In this document: positions 10,486 through 20,143 of the stretch, piece after piece
Position numbering within the stretch: the first letter of the stretch is position 1
Layout of the letters: every line of letters starts with the position of its first letter
DNA from: an uncultured Bryobacterales bacterium
GTDB lineage: Bacteria; Acidobacteriota; Terriglobia; Bryobacterales; UBA6623
NCBI GenBank assembly: GCA_958295955.1
Contig: OY282420.1
Span: 3,362,435-3,426,434 of the forward strand
DNA: 64,000 nucleotides
Direction of reading: 5' to 3'
Made by a program: the position numbers and the translations under genes
Notes under the pieces: generated by a model
Database searches by the model: none
What the model saw: the letters and a program-made list of their open reading frames with translations, nothing else
Told to the model about the DNA's origin: nothing

Positions 10486-11946
10486 ATGCTCACGATTCCG
10501 ACTCGTTATACCGCCCGTTTCTGCGACGGCTCCGCGCGCAGGGAGTTTCTGAAAGTAGGCTCGCTCGGCCTGTTCGGCTTGAGCCTGCAGAACGTGTTGA
10601 AGCTGCAGGATCGAGCGAAGGCCGCGCCGGTTCCGTCCCGCTTGCAGGGCGCCACCGGATTCGGTTCCGCGAAGTCGGTCATCGTGCTCTTTTTGCAGGG
10701 CGGCCCCTCGCACATCGATATCTGGGACCCGAAGCCCGAGGCGCCGGCGAACGTGCGCGGCGACTTCAAGCCGATCAAGACGAAAGTCCCCGGCATTCAA
10801 CTCAGCGAGACCATGCCGATGTTGGCCGACTCCATCGACAAGTGTACGCTGATCCGCTCGATGAGCTACACGCCGGCGGGCTTGTTCAACCATACGGCGG
10901 CGATCTACCAGATGCTGACCGGCTACGAGCCGACCGAGATTTCGCCTTCGGGCCAACTCGAGCCGCCTTCGCCGAACGACTATCCGACGGCGGGTTCGTG
11001 GATTACGAAATTCCGGCCTCCGAGCGACCCGGTATTGCCGTTTGTCGAATTGCCGCGGCCGCTGCAGGAATCGAGCGTCATCGGCAAAGGCGGAGCCGCG
11101 GGCTTCATCGGCAAGGCTTACGATCCGTACCGGCTGTATCAGGATCCCAACAAGGCGATTACTCTCGACGATCTCGAATTGCGCAAGGAAACGCCGGCTT
11201 CGCGGCTCGAAAAACGTTTCGAGTTGCTGAAGGGCATCAACGGCTCGATGCCGGAACTCGAGAAGACGGTCAGCAAGAACGCGCTTGACGAGTATTATCA
11301 GGATGCGTTCGACTTGGTGCTCTCGGGCAAGGCGCGCAATGCGTTCGACCTTTCGCAGGAAACCGCCGCGATGCGCGAGCGCTACGGGCGCTTCACCTTC
11401 GGACAAGGCGCGTTGATGGCCCGGCGCCTGGTCGAGGCCGGCACGCGCATGGTGCAACTCAACTGGCCTTCGGTCGCTAACGGCAATCCGGAGACCACGG
11501 CGTTCGATACCCATGCCGCGAACTTCGGCCCCTTGCGCGATCTGCACTGCCCGAAACTCGACCGCACGCTGTCGGCTCTGTTGACCGACATGGACGAGCG
11601 CGGAACGTTGGACGAGACGCTGGTCGTCGCCGTCGGCGAGTTCGGGCGTTCGCCGCGCCTGGGCGTTTCGACCTCGGGCAATTCCAATTCTCCGGACGGG
11701 CGCGACCACTGGCCGTATTGCTACACCGCAATGATCGCGGGCGCGGGCATTCCGGGCGGTCGTCTCTACGGCGAGTCGGACGCAACGGCTTCGTCGCCGA
11801 AAGAAAAGCCGGTGCATCCGAACGACCTGCTGGCGACGATCTATTACGCGCTCGGCATCGATCCCAATCAGGAGATACACAACCACTTGAGCCAGCCGCG
11901 CGATCTGGTCAAGGGCAAGCCTCTGATGGACCTCTGGCTCGGCTAA
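10486..11946 (+). CDS. DUF1501 domain protein, twin-arginine-type leader
   Basis: The 486-residue product belongs to DUF1501, a family related to the alkaline phosphatase/sulfatase fold and common in Planctomycetes and Acidobacteria. It shows VLFLQGGPSHIDIWDPKPEAP, the LADSIDKCTLIRSM block, FDTHAANF and VVAVGEFGRSPRLG, which carry probable metal ligands. The leader, around residue 18, is ARREFLKVGSLGLFGLSLQ, a twin-arginine-like motif followed by a hydrophobic stretch; export by Tat is inferred. The AGGGAGG ribosome site fixes the start. In many genomes DUF1501 genes pair with DUF1549/DUF1553 cytochrome genes, but here the neighbour is a sulfatase. The enzymatic role is unknown. Confidence 0.9.
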   Translation: MLTIPTRYTARFCDGSARREFLKVGSLGLFGLSLQNVLKLQDRAKAAPVPSRLQGATGFGSAKSVIVLFLQGGPSHIDIWDPKPEAPANVRGDFKPIKTKVPGIQLSETMPMLADSIDKCTLIRSMSYTPAGLFNHTAAIYQMLTGYEPTEISPSGQLEPPSPNDYPTAGSWITKFRPPSDPVLPFVELPRPLQESSVIGKGGAAGFIGKAYDPYRLYQDPNKAITLDDLELRKETPASRLEKRFELLKGINGSMPELEKTVSKNALDEYYQDAFDLVLSGKARNAFDLSQETAAMRERYGRFTFGQGALMARRLVEAGTRMVQLNWPSVANGNPETTAFDTHAANFGPLRDLHCPKLDRTLSALLTDMDERGTLDETLVVAVGEFGRSPRLGVSTSGNSNSPDGRDHWPYCYTAMIAGAGIPGGRLYGESDATASSPKEKPVHPNDLLATIYYALGIDPNQEIHNHLSQPRDLVKGKPLMDLWLG

Positions 11947-11990
11947 GCGGCCGCCGGCGCGGCATCCTCGCGCGAGGCGCCTCCGCTTGC

Positions 11991-11996
11991 TACAAT
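11991..11996 (+). promoter_or_regulatory. -10 candidate close to the sulfatase start
   Basis: TACAAT ends 11 bases before the ATG at 12008 with no ribosome site between them. A 12-base palindrome CCTCGCGCGAGG at 11966-11977 lies just upstream, after the DUF1501 stop. Transcription from this site would give an mRNA with almost no leader. Confidence 0.45.
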
Positions 11997-12007
11997 CCTC
12001 TACCGTT

Positions 12008-13435
12008 ATGCCCCCGGAGCCGCTTGACCGCCGCCAATTTCTGGGCGCTTCCGCCGCCGCGCCCGCGCTGCTCAACGCACAGACGGGACGCCCTTTTCGG
12101 AGCGTGATGTGCCTGATCGCCGACGACCAGTCGGCAATCGCCGGATGCTACGGCAATACCGTCATCCGTACGCCCAATATGGACCGCTTGGCCCGCGACG
12201 GCGTCCGCTTTACGCACGCCTACGCCACCACGCCCTCTTGCAGCGCCAGCCGGTCGGTCATCCTCTCGGGGCTGCAAAACCACAACAACGGGCAGTTCGG
12301 GCACGCGCATCTGCCGGCGAATTTTCACACCCACCCTCAGGTGCAGTCGATCCCGCGCCTGCTCAAGGCCCAGGGCTTTCGCACGGGCGTGGTCGGCAAG
12401 TTGCACGTCCAGCCGGCGGACGTCTATCCCTGGGATTACGAACGGACCGCCAACTTCGGCAACCGCGATGTCTGGGACATGGGGCGGAAGGTCCGCGAGT
12501 TCCTCCAACAAGCGGATGGGCAGCCCTTCTATCTCCACGTAGGCTTCTCGGACCCGCACCGCGCCGGCGGACCGGGCGGATTCGCCAACCACCGCGACTA
12601 CCCCCACGTTCAGGCGCGGGAGTATTCGCCTGCCGACGTGGAGACGCCCGATTTTCTGCCGGACCGGCCCGAGGTGCGCGCCGAGTTGGCGCAGTATTAC
12701 CAGTCGATCGACAGGCTCGACCAAGGTTACGGCTTTTGCCTCGATGCTCTGCAAGAGGCCGGACGGCTCGAAGATACCCTCGTGCTCTGTTTCAGCGACC
12801 ACGGCATGCCGTTTCCCGGCGCCAAGGCGTCGCCTTACGACAGCGGATTGCACGTGCCGTTTCTGGCCATGGCGCCCGGGCAGCGCCGCAAGGGGCATGC
12901 AAACGACGCGATGATCAGCTTGACCGACGTCGCGCCGACCGTAATCGATTGGTGCGGCGCGCAAGTCCCCGAAAACTACCGATTCCACGGCCGCTCGATC
13001 GTGCCGCTTCTCGAACGGGAGGGCGCCGAAGGCCGCGATGAGCACTTCTATTCGCACACCTTTCACGAGATCGTCAATTTCTTTCCCTGGCGCGGCGTGC
13101 GAACGCGCAAGTACAAATACACGAAGTTTCTCTACCCGGAACTGGAAATGCCTCTGCCAAGCGACCTGTGGGGCTCGCCTACCTGGCAGGGGGTTCGTTC
13201 CCGGCGATCGAAGACGGTCGGGCTGCGGCGGACGCAGAACATGCTGCGCCATGCGCCGGAAGAACTCTACGACATCGAGGCCGATCCGATGGAGACGACG
13301 AATCTTGCCGGATCGAGCCGGCATCAGGGGGCGCTGGCCGAATTGCGCGAAAAGGTAGCGCGGTTTCGCGAGGAGACGGGCGATCCGTGGCTGCGCTACT
13401 TCAAGCGCATCGAGTCGCCGCCGGAACCGTTATAA
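12008..13435 (+). CDS. Sulfatase (formylglycine-dependent type)
   Basis: This 475-residue type I sulfatase hydrolyses a sulfate ester of an unknown, probably extracytoplasmic, substrate. The maturation motif C-x-A/P-x-R appears as Cys78-Ser-Ala-Ser-Arg82, so Cys78 should be converted to formylglycine by a maturase not present here. MCLIADDQSAIAGCYG supplies N-terminal metal aspartates and FSDHGMPFPGAK the C-terminal ones. The leader DRRQFLGASAAAPALLNAQ looks twin-arginine-like. I start at the ATG at 12008, because the leader follows directly; the frame opens a few codons earlier. It follows the DUF1501 gene by 61 bases in the same direction. Confidence 0.93.
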   Translation: MPPEPLDRRQFLGASAAAPALLNAQTGRPFRSVMCLIADDQSAIAGCYGNTVIRTPNMDRLARDGVRFTHAYATTPSCSASRSVILSGLQNHNNGQFGHAHLPANFHTHPQVQSIPRLLKAQGFRTGVVGKLHVQPADVYPWDYERTANFGNRDVWDMGRKVREFLQQADGQPFYLHVGFSDPHRAGGPGGFANHRDYPHVQAREYSPADVETPDFLPDRPEVRAELAQYYQSIDRLDQGYGFCLDALQEAGRLEDTLVLCFSDHGMPFPGAKASPYDSGLHVPFLAMAPGQRRKGHANDAMISLTDVAPTVIDWCGAQVPENYRFHGRSIVPLLEREGAEGRDEHFYSHTFHEIVNFFPWRGVRTRKYKYTKFLYPELEMPLPSDLWGSPTWQGVRSRRSKTVGLRRTQNMLRHAPEELYDIEADPMETTNLAGSSRHQGALAELREKVARFREETGDPWLRYFKRIESPPEPL

Positions 13436-13464
13436 AACCTCCTACGGCCCGCCCTCGGCGGTTA

Positions 13465-13470
13465 TATAAT
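13465..13470 (+). promoter_or_regulatory. -10 candidate six bases before a start codon
   Basis: A consensus TATAAT is followed by only six bases before the ATG at 13477, with no Shine-Dalgarno sequence. Transcription would start at or next to the initiation codon, consistent with a leaderless mRNA. Confidence 0.45.
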
Positions 13471-13476
13471 CCGGGC

Positions 13477-15951
13477 ATGACGCACAGGGTTCGCATCGCG
13501 GCCTGCTCGCTTTTGCTGCTGTTGGCGTGGGTGGCCGTCCGGCCCGCGGCGCCGCCGGCAGCGGCGGCCGATGCGGATGCGACGGCGTGGGGCGCAACCG
13601 ACCCCACATGGTCTCCGGACGGGAAGCGCCTCGCCTTTTCGTTGTTCGGAAGCATCTGGACCGTTGCCGCCGCCGGCGGCGCCGCCGAGCAACTGACGCC
13701 CTCGGCGGGTTTCCACGATCATCCGGCATGGTCGCCCGACGGCGCTTCGATCGCCTACGTGAGCGGCGCGAATCCGCGGGGGCGCTTTGCCAAGATTTCG
13801 GGCAAGCTCGCCGTCGTTGACGCGGCAAGCGGACGCGAGCGCATCGTGCCGCTTCCCTACCCGACAGGCGGCGCGCCCGATTGGGCGGCGGACGGGAAAA
13901 GCATTCTGTGTCCGCTGCTGGTCGGCGGCGCGGGCGCTCTTTTGCATGCGGTCGACCCCGCCTCGGGCCGCGCCGCGCCGTTGCAGTCGCGCCCGCAACG
14001 CAACCCGGCCGGGCCGTGGCTGGAAGTATCGAGCGGCCCCGAAGAGATATTTTTTGCCGCGCGGCGGGTCGGTTCCCCGCAAGTCTGGTCGTTACCCGCC
14101 GGCAGAGACGGGCTGACGATTCAGTTGCCGTTGACGCGGTACTTGCCGCAACACATCGTCATGTTGGACGGCGTCAGCGCGTTGCCCGCGGGCGGCGCGG
14201 TCTTCTCTGCCGACGTCATCAACGGCGCCGGCAATTTCGAGCTGTACCGCGTATCGAGTCAAGGCGGCGAGCCCGCAGCGCTGACCGACACGCCGCGCCA
14301 TGAGCTTGCCCCGGAAGTTTCGCCCGACGGCTCGCGGATCGCCTTCGCCTCGAACCGGCTGGGCAATATCGATCTGTTCACCATGCCCGCCGCAGGGGGA
14401 GAAGCGGCGCATTTGTTGATCGACGCGCTCAAGTTCCGCAAGCCGGCAGGCAGGGCGCGGGTCAGGATCGTCGACGAGATGGGCAAGCCGACGGCGGCGC
14501 GGCTTTATGTCGAGGCATCCGACGGCAAGGGTTACGCGCCCCGCGGCGAGCCGATTTTCTACTACCCGCTCGAGCCCGGAGGCAGCCGCGATGCCTTTTT
14601 CGTCGCGGTAGGCGAAGCGGAATTCGATGTTCCCGCCGGCGGACTGCAACTCACGGCGGTGCGCGGCTACGAATACCGCCTCGCCTCCCGGAACATCGAT
14701 ATCGTCCCCGGTGAAACAACGGAGACTACCTTGCAACTCGAGCGCTGGACGAATTGGAATCAGCGCGGCTGGTATTCGGGAGAAAACCATTTTCACGCCA
14801 ACTACCTCGGCAGCTACTACCAGCGGCCGGCGCAATCGCTCGCCTGGCTGAAGGCGATGGACCTCAACGCCGCCAACATGATCGTCGCCAACGCGCAAGG
14901 CGCCTTCGTCCACGACAAGGAATTCTTTACAGGGGCGCTCAGTCCGCTCTCGACCGACCGCCGTTTCCTCTACTGGGGACAGGAGTACCGCAACAGCGAC
15001 CCGCTGGGGCACATGGGTTTTCTGAACATCAAAGCGCTCGTGCCGCCCGCGTACACGAGCGTTCCCGGCAGCGATTCGCCGTATGACTTTCCGCTGAACA
15101 CCACGGCCGCCCTGGAGGCCCGCGGCCAAGGCGGTCTGGTCACCTACATGCACCCCATCGGCGGCTCGATGCGCGACGTATTCGACACCAATCTCGGCGC
15201 GAAGGAGAGCGTCGTGACGGCGGCGCTCGGCGGACTCGACACGATCGATCTGATCCCTTACGGCGACGGCGCGTATCAACTCTGGTACACCCTGTTGAAC
15301 TGCGGCCTGCGCATCGCCGCCGGCGCGGGTACCGATGCCTTTACGAACTGGCGCGGGATCAACCGTATCCCGGGCGGCAGCCGCCAGTATGTCCATGTTG
15401 GCGGCAAGATGAGCTGGGAGCGTTGGATCGACCGTTACCGCGAGGGGCGTTCTTTCGCCACCAGCGGGCCGCTGCTGACGTTCGAGGTCAACGGCCGCGG
15501 CGTGGGCGAGGAGATTCGCTTCAACTCCGGCGCCGCCTATCGCGCGGCTCTGCGCGCCGACGTCATGTCGCGCACGCCCATCGAGCGCGTGGAGTTCCTG
15601 CAAAACGGCCGCGTGATCGCCTCCGCCGACGCCGCCGGCGCGCGCCGGTTCCGTCTCGAAAAAGAGGTCCGGGTCAACGCCTCGAGCTGGTTTGCCGCGC
15701 GCGTTTACGGCCCGGGCGCGCCCGGTTTGACCACGACCGCGATGGCGCACTCCAGCGCCGTTTACGTCACCGCCGCCGGCCGGCCGACGCTCGTCCGCGG
15801 CGATCTGGAAACGGCCGTCCGCTGGGTGGACCGCCTGTGGGCCTATCTCGTCGAGCGGGATAACTTCGGCTCGCGGGAAAACCGCCGAAAAGCCCAAGAA
15901 ACGATCGACCGCGCGCGGCGGCTCTATCGGGACAAGCTGGCTTCGCTGTGA
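13477..15951 (+). CDS. Secreted TolB-like propeller fused to a CehA/McbA-type metallohydrolase domain
   Basis: The 824-residue protein starts with a signal peptide (MTHRVRIAACSLLLLLAWVA). PD40/TolB-type beta-propeller repeats follow at about 45-320, with DPTWSPDGKRLAFSLFG, HPAWSPDGASIAYVSG and APEVSPDGSRIAFASN. An intervening beta domain comes next. From about 430 a PHP-like hydrolase region of the CehA/McbA type begins with GWYSGENHFHANYLGSYY; GLVTYMHPIGGS and AAGAGTDAF follow. The family includes carbaryl hydrolase CehA, but no substrate can be assigned here. I start at 13477 although the frame stays open 100 codons upstream inside the sulfatase gene. Confidence 0.85.
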   Translation: MTHRVRIAACSLLLLLAWVAVRPAAPPAAAADADATAWGATDPTWSPDGKRLAFSLFGSIWTVAAAGGAAEQLTPSAGFHDHPAWSPDGASIAYVSGANPRGRFAKISGKLAVVDAASGRERIVPLPYPTGGAPDWAADGKSILCPLLVGGAGALLHAVDPASGRAAPLQSRPQRNPAGPWLEVSSGPEEIFFAARRVGSPQVWSLPAGRDGLTIQLPLTRYLPQHIVMLDGVSALPAGGAVFSADVINGAGNFELYRVSSQGGEPAALTDTPRHELAPEVSPDGSRIAFASNRLGNIDLFTMPAAGGEAAHLLIDALKFRKPAGRARVRIVDEMGKPTAARLYVEASDGKGYAPRGEPIFYYPLEPGGSRDAFFVAVGEAEFDVPAGGLQLTAVRGYEYRLASRNIDIVPGETTETTLQLERWTNWNQRGWYSGENHFHANYLGSYYQRPAQSLAWLKAMDLNAANMIVANAQGAFVHDKEFFTGALSPLSTDRRFLYWGQEYRNSDPLGHMGFLNIKALVPPAYTSVPGSDSPYDFPLNTTAALEARGQGGLVTYMHPIGGSMRDVFDTNLGAKESVVTAALGGLDTIDLIPYGDGAYQLWYTLLNCGLRIAAGAGTDAFTNWRGINRIPGGSRQYVHVGGKMSWERWIDRYREGRSFATSGPLLTFEVNGRGVGEEIRFNSGAAYRAALRADVMSRTPIERVEFLQNGRVIASADAAGARRFRLEKEVRVNASSWFAARVYGPGAPGLTTTAMAHSSAVYVTAAGRPTLVRGDLETAVRWVDRLWAYLVERDNFGSRENRRKAQETIDRARRLYRDKLASL

Positions 15952-15995
15952 GCGCGGGCCGCCGCCGCGCCGGCCGAACGGTTGCCGGATGGATG

Positions 15996-16994
15996 TTAGA
16001 GATCAGGATCTCCGAGGCCGGCGAGCCGGGAAAACAGGTCGTTGAAAACCGCGTCGCGGTTGATATTGTTCGCCACCCGGATATTGTGGCGGCCGGCGGC
16101 GCTTTCCCAGCGCATGTCGTCGGTCAACACGGGGCTCGGCACGATCTCTGAGGGTACCCACTCGGGGTCGTTCAGCCAAGCAATTGCCGAGATATCCCAG
16201 ATGACTTTGGAATACGGGAATCCTCTGCTTCGCCCTTTCGTGCGCACGGCGGAATACTCAAGGAATTGGCCGTACAGATAGTCCCCTATCCGCGAGCGCC
16301 CGCGCATGTTTCGTTCCAGTTCCGGGGCCGTTGTCCGTAAATGCTCGGCGACGTTCTTGGTCGGGATTTGCACCAAGGGAACCCCGCTGTCGAACAGCGC
16401 TTGCGAGGCGATCAAATCCTGCCGCAGGTTGAACTCACTTGCAGAACGCCAATAGTGCGCGGTCCCTCCGAGCCAGACGACAACGATCTTCTCTTTGATC
16501 CGCGGCTCCATCAGAATGGCCGACGAGACGTTCGCGGGGCAGCCGATGGTCAAGACGTAAAGCGGCCCGCTGCCGGTTTGCAGCGCCTTCTCGATCAGGT
16601 CGCGCGCGGCGGGGCTCTCAACCGGCCTGTCCTTCCGCTCGAAGAACCGGTCCGAGCCGCGCAATACCGCGCTCTTGTTCGCATTGGGGAAGAAATCGAG
16701 CAGGCGCAGGATCTCCTCATAGCTCTTCTCCATTCCGCCCGCGGCGGTTGACGAGCGATCGTTGACAAATGGCGCGGCGTAGATCGCCTCCAGCGACATC
16801 CGCTGCGGGGACAGCAAGCCGTAGGCGACCGCGTATTGGTCGTCGATCTCGTTGTAGGTATCGGTGTCGAGCACGGCTCTCACGCGACCCGGACCGGGAA
16901 CGGCGAGCAGGCGGTCGAGGCCGGCCGTTTGGGCCTGTGCGCCGGCGGCGAGCGCGCCGCCGGCGGCTTGTATGAACTTGCGGCGCGAAGTCAT
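15996..16994 (-). CDS. Exported nucleoside hydrolase family protein
   Basis: This 332-residue protein of the inosine-uridine nucleoside hydrolase fold carries the calcium-binding aspartate cluster in VLDTDTYNEIDDQYA (Asp43, Asp45, Asp51, Asp52). A later YVLTIGCPANVSSAI block and IWDISAIAWL follow. These enzymes cleave the N-glycosidic bond of ribonucleosides. The leader TSRRKFIQAAGGALAAGAQAQ is a twin-arginine-like signal, so this copy is probably periplasmic. It is a minus-strand gene set between two plus-strand hydrolase genes. Whether the true substrate is a nucleoside is uncertain, because planctomycete and acidobacterial paralogues are diverse. Confidence 0.85.
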   Translation of the reverse strand: MTSRRKFIQAAGGALAAGAQAQTAGLDRLLAVPGPGRVRAVLDTDTYNEIDDQYAVAYGLLSPQRMSLEAIYAAPFVNDRSSTAAGGMEKSYEEILRLLDFFPNANKSAVLRGSDRFFERKDRPVESPAARDLIEKALQTGSGPLYVLTIGCPANVSSAILMEPRIKEKIVVVWLGGTAHYWRSASEFNLRQDLIASQALFDSGVPLVQIPTKNVAEHLRTTAPELERNMRGRSRIGDYLYGQFLEYSAVRTKGRSRGFPYSKVIWDISAIAWLNDPEWVPSEIVPSPVLTDDMRWESAAGRHNIRVANNINRDAVFNDLFSRLAGLGDPDL

Positions 16995-17140
16995 GGCGAC
17001 CGCGGCGATGTTAGCACAGAAGCATAGGGCTCGTTGTTCCGGGCGATCCGCGCCGCCGCTTTTAAGGAAAAAGCGCGTCTTCCCTTCAACAAAGCGGTTG
17101 CGCTACCCTTCGATCGGACATCCTGAAGGGGGGATAGCGC

Positions 17141-20119
17141 GTGTTTTCAACCCACGGCCTTTGTTCGCATTTTCCGCTCCGCCGCGCGGCCCTTGCGCTC
17201 TGCGCCGGCCTCGTTTGCGGCTTGCTGCCGGCGCAGCAACTCGAGCCGCCGCAGACGGGCGCGACGGCCGCGGCTACAGCCGACTTCATGGACAATTTCA
17301 CCTCGCATCCCGGCGGAACCCGTGAGGCCGACACGTGGCAGACGCTGATTCTGTTCGGCGTCGGCGACCCGGCCGGCGTATCGTGGGACGGCAGTTTGTC
17401 CATTCGCGGCGGCGAGATTCTCGACATCGACGCGCACCGGCAGGAACCGCCCGACCGCATCCTGCCGCAGGGCGGCTGGAAGCTGCGCACGCAAACGGTC
17501 AGGGTCATGCTGCGCTCGACGGTCATGCCGCAGCCGGTTCCCGGTTTCCGCGAGACGGTGTTGGCCAAAGGCTTGTGGCTGCGCGGCAGCGGCAACGACG
17601 CGACCGAGGTCTCGATAAGCACAGCTCAGGGCGATTTCAAGTTCAAGCCGATGGCGGCGGCGTTCGGCCCCTGGACCCGCTTTCTCGACGGGCGCGTTGC
17701 GCTGCAGCGCACGCCGCCGGCGACCGATCTCTCGGGAACCGAACTCCGCCAACACGATTCGCCCGCCGGGGCGGCCGATGCCGACGGCAACCTGTTCACA
17801 ACGTGGTACAGCTACCACGACCGCCGCGAGGAGTTGAACTTCCGCCGCTACCACGAGGGCCGTTGGTCGCGCCTGATCCCCGTCGGACGCGCCGCCGAAG
17901 ACCTCTGGCGGCCGCAAATCGCAACCGACGCCGACGGCAAGCCCTGGCTGATTTACTCGCAGCGCCCGCCCGCCGACGGCCCCGGCAATTGGGACATTTA
18001 CGCGATGGCCTGGGAGGACGACGAATGGGGCCGCCAACACCGTCTCAGCAGCAACCCGCTGCCCGACATCGAGCCGCACGTTGCGCGCGCCGGCGACGGA
18101 ACCCTCTACGTCGTCTGGCAGTCAATGGCCGGCCGCCACTCGCAGATTCGCCTCAAATACCTGCGCGGCGGGCGTTGGTCGGAAACGGTGTCGGTGACCA
18201 ATACGAGCGCCAACAACTGGGCGCCGGCGGTTGCCGCCGGAGCGGACGGCGCGGCCTGGATCACCTGGGACCGCTACACCGCCGGCGGCGGCTACGACGT
18301 GTTCGCGCGCAGCTTTTCTCCGCCGGGCGGCTTGGGCGCCGAAATGCCGGTCGCCTCGACCTCGCGGTTCGAAGCTCATGCGAGCATCGGCGTCGACAAG
18401 CAGGGCCGGCCCTGGGTCGCCTGGGAGACTTCGGGCGTCAACTGGGGCAAGGATCTCGGGCGCGGCCTCGGCGACCGCCAACCGGGCACGCCGCTGGGCG
18501 CGGCCCGGCGCATCGAGCTCGTTTGTTACGACGGCGGCCGATGGAAAGCTCCCGCGCCCGTTGCGTTCGACGACCCGTTGGCCGCCGGCGCCACCGGAGA
18601 AAGCCGGCCGCAGCTTTTCTTCGATCCCGACGGCAACCTGTGGATGTCGTTCAAACGCCGCTACAGCCGCCGCTCGTACCGCCCTACGAGCTACTGGGAA
18701 TCGTTCCTGTCCCGCCTCGACGGCCGCCGTTGGACCGACCCGCTGACGCTCCCCTTGAGTTGGGCGCGCAAGAGCACGCGCATGGGCATGACCGCCGCCG
18801 GCGGCCGCCTGTGGGCTTTCTGGCCGAACGAAAGCCGTCAATGGGCCTTCGCCAGCCGGCCGCGGCTGAACCGCGTCATGGCGGGCTCGCTGGAGTTGCC
18901 GGGGCCGGGCGCGCCCCCGCGCCTGACGCCCTACCGCCCCGCGCCGGGAGAGCAGCGTCCGAACACGCACCCCAACGAGGCCGCGGACGTTCGTTTCATC
19001 CGCAACTACCGCGCCGAGCACGCCGGCGAAACGCTGCGCATCGTCCGCGGCGACCTGCACCGCCATACGGAACTCTCCCAGGACGTGGGCGGCATCGACG
19101 ACGGCTCCCTGCCGGAGTTCTACCGCTATATGATCGACGCCGCCGAGATGGACTTCGGCGCATCGACCGATCACCAGGCCGGCGGCACGGACTTCTGGAA
19201 TGCAATGACGCAAAAGATGGCCGACATGCACCACTTCCCCGACCGCTTCTCGACGCTCTACGGGTACGAGCGCAACCCGGGCAACCCGTTCGGCCACCGC
19301 AACATGATCTACACGCACCGCGACTATCCGATCGTGCCCTTTTTCATTCCCGCGCACCCCAAGTTTCTGCTGCCCGACAGCCCCGACGGGGAATTGTTGA
19401 CCTTCAGTTCGATGGGCTTCGGCAGCGGCGTGCGCAACGAGACCAAGCTGCTCTACGACGTGGCCAAGAAGACGGGGGGACTGGCCATTCCGCACACTTC
19501 CGGCACGAGCTCGATGGGCACCGATTGGCGCGACAACGACCCGGACGTCGACACGGTCGCCGAAATCTACCAGGGAGCGCGCCAGAACTACGAGCACAAG
19601 AACGCGCCGCGCGGCATCCGCGACGGGGAAGAGGCCGACGCCGCCGGCGGATTTCAAGAACCCGGCATGTTTTGGAACGCCTGGAGCAAGGGTTACAAGA
19701 TCGGCGTCATCGCCAGTTCCGACCACTATTCGACGCACGTCTCCTATGCGCTGGTTTACACGCCGGACACCGGCCGCGAGTCGATCCATAACGCGCTCCG
19801 CAAGCGCCGCGCTTACGGCGCGACCGACAACATCGTGCTCGACTTCCGCATGGGCGGCGCCTTCATGGGCGAAGAGATTGCCGCCGGCGGGCCGCAGCGC
19901 ATTCGCCTGTACGTCCGCGGAACGGACAAGATCGCGGCGATTCATCTGATCCGCGACGCCGCTTATATCTATAAGCTGGAGCCGCGCGGGACCGAAGCCG
20001 AGTTCGAGTATCTCGACGCCGAGGCAGGCCCGGGCAACCACTGGTATTACGCGCGCGTCGAGCAGGCTGACGGCGAGTTGGCCTGGTCGAGCCCGATCTG
20101 GATCGCGCAGCAGGAATAG
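17141..20119 (+). CDS. Secreted sialidase-like propeller fused to a PHP-type (DUF3604-like) metallohydrolase domain
   Basis: The 992-residue protein begins at a GTG with a strong AAGGGGGG ribosome site. Its signal peptide runs to about residue 30 (AALALCAGLVCGLLPAQQ). A BNR/sialidase-like propeller covers about 180-580, with repeated WAPAVAAGADGAAWITWDR and RPWVAWET motifs. From about residue 636 a PHP-like metal site starts with RGDLHRHTELSQDVGG, then STDHQAGGTDFW, HRDYPIVPFF, AIPHTSGTSSMG and IASSDHYSTHVSYA. The C-terminal region resembles DUF3604 proteins. It is the second propeller-plus-hydrolase fusion here, and no substrate can be assigned. GTG at 17141 is the best start because of its ribosome site. 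Confidence 0.85.
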   Translation: MFSTHGLCSHFPLRRAALALCAGLVCGLLPAQQLEPPQTGATAAATADFMDNFTSHPGGTREADTWQTLILFGVGDPAGVSWDGSLSIRGGEILDIDAHRQEPPDRILPQGGWKLRTQTVRVMLRSTVMPQPVPGFRETVLAKGLWLRGSGNDATEVSISTAQGDFKFKPMAAAFGPWTRFLDGRVALQRTPPATDLSGTELRQHDSPAGAADADGNLFTTWYSYHDRREELNFRRYHEGRWSRLIPVGRAAEDLWRPQIATDADGKPWLIYSQRPPADGPGNWDIYAMAWEDDEWGRQHRLSSNPLPDIEPHVARAGDGTLYVVWQSMAGRHSQIRLKYLRGGRWSETVSVTNTSANNWAPAVAAGADGAAWITWDRYTAGGGYDVFARSFSPPGGLGAEMPVASTSRFEAHASIGVDKQGRPWVAWETSGVNWGKDLGRGLGDRQPGTPLGAARRIELVCYDGGRWKAPAPVAFDDPLAAGATGESRPQLFFDPDGNLWMSFKRRYSRRSYRPTSYWESFLSRLDGRRWTDPLTLPLSWARKSTRMGMTAAGGRLWAFWPNESRQWAFASRPRLNRVMAGSLELPGPGAPPRLTPYRPAPGEQRPNTHPNEAADVRFIRNYRAEHAGETLRIVRGDLHRHTELSQDVGGIDDGSLPEFYRYMIDAAEMDFGASTDHQAGGTDFWNAMTQKMADMHHFPDRFSTLYGYERNPGNPFGHRNMIYTHRDYPIVPFFIPAHPKFLLPDSPDGELLTFSSMGFGSGVRNETKLLYDVAKKTGGLAIPHTSGTSSMGTDWRDNDPDVDTVAEIYQGARQNYEHKNAPRGIRDGEEADAAGGFQEPGMFWNAWSKGYKIGVIASSDHYSTHVSYALVYTPDTGRESIHNALRKRRAYGATDNIVLDFRMGGAFMGEEIAAGGPQRIRLYVRGTDKIAAIHLIRDAAYIYKLEPRGTEAEFEYLDAEAGPGNHWYYARVEQADGELAWSSPIWIAQQE

Positions 20120-20143
20120 GCAGAGACCGTCAACGCCGCCGGA

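Noticed and set aside
13168..13476. A longer start for the TolB/CehA protein inside the sulfatase gene
   Set aside because: The signal peptide begins at 13477 and the upstream codons overlap the sulfatase coding region in another frame.
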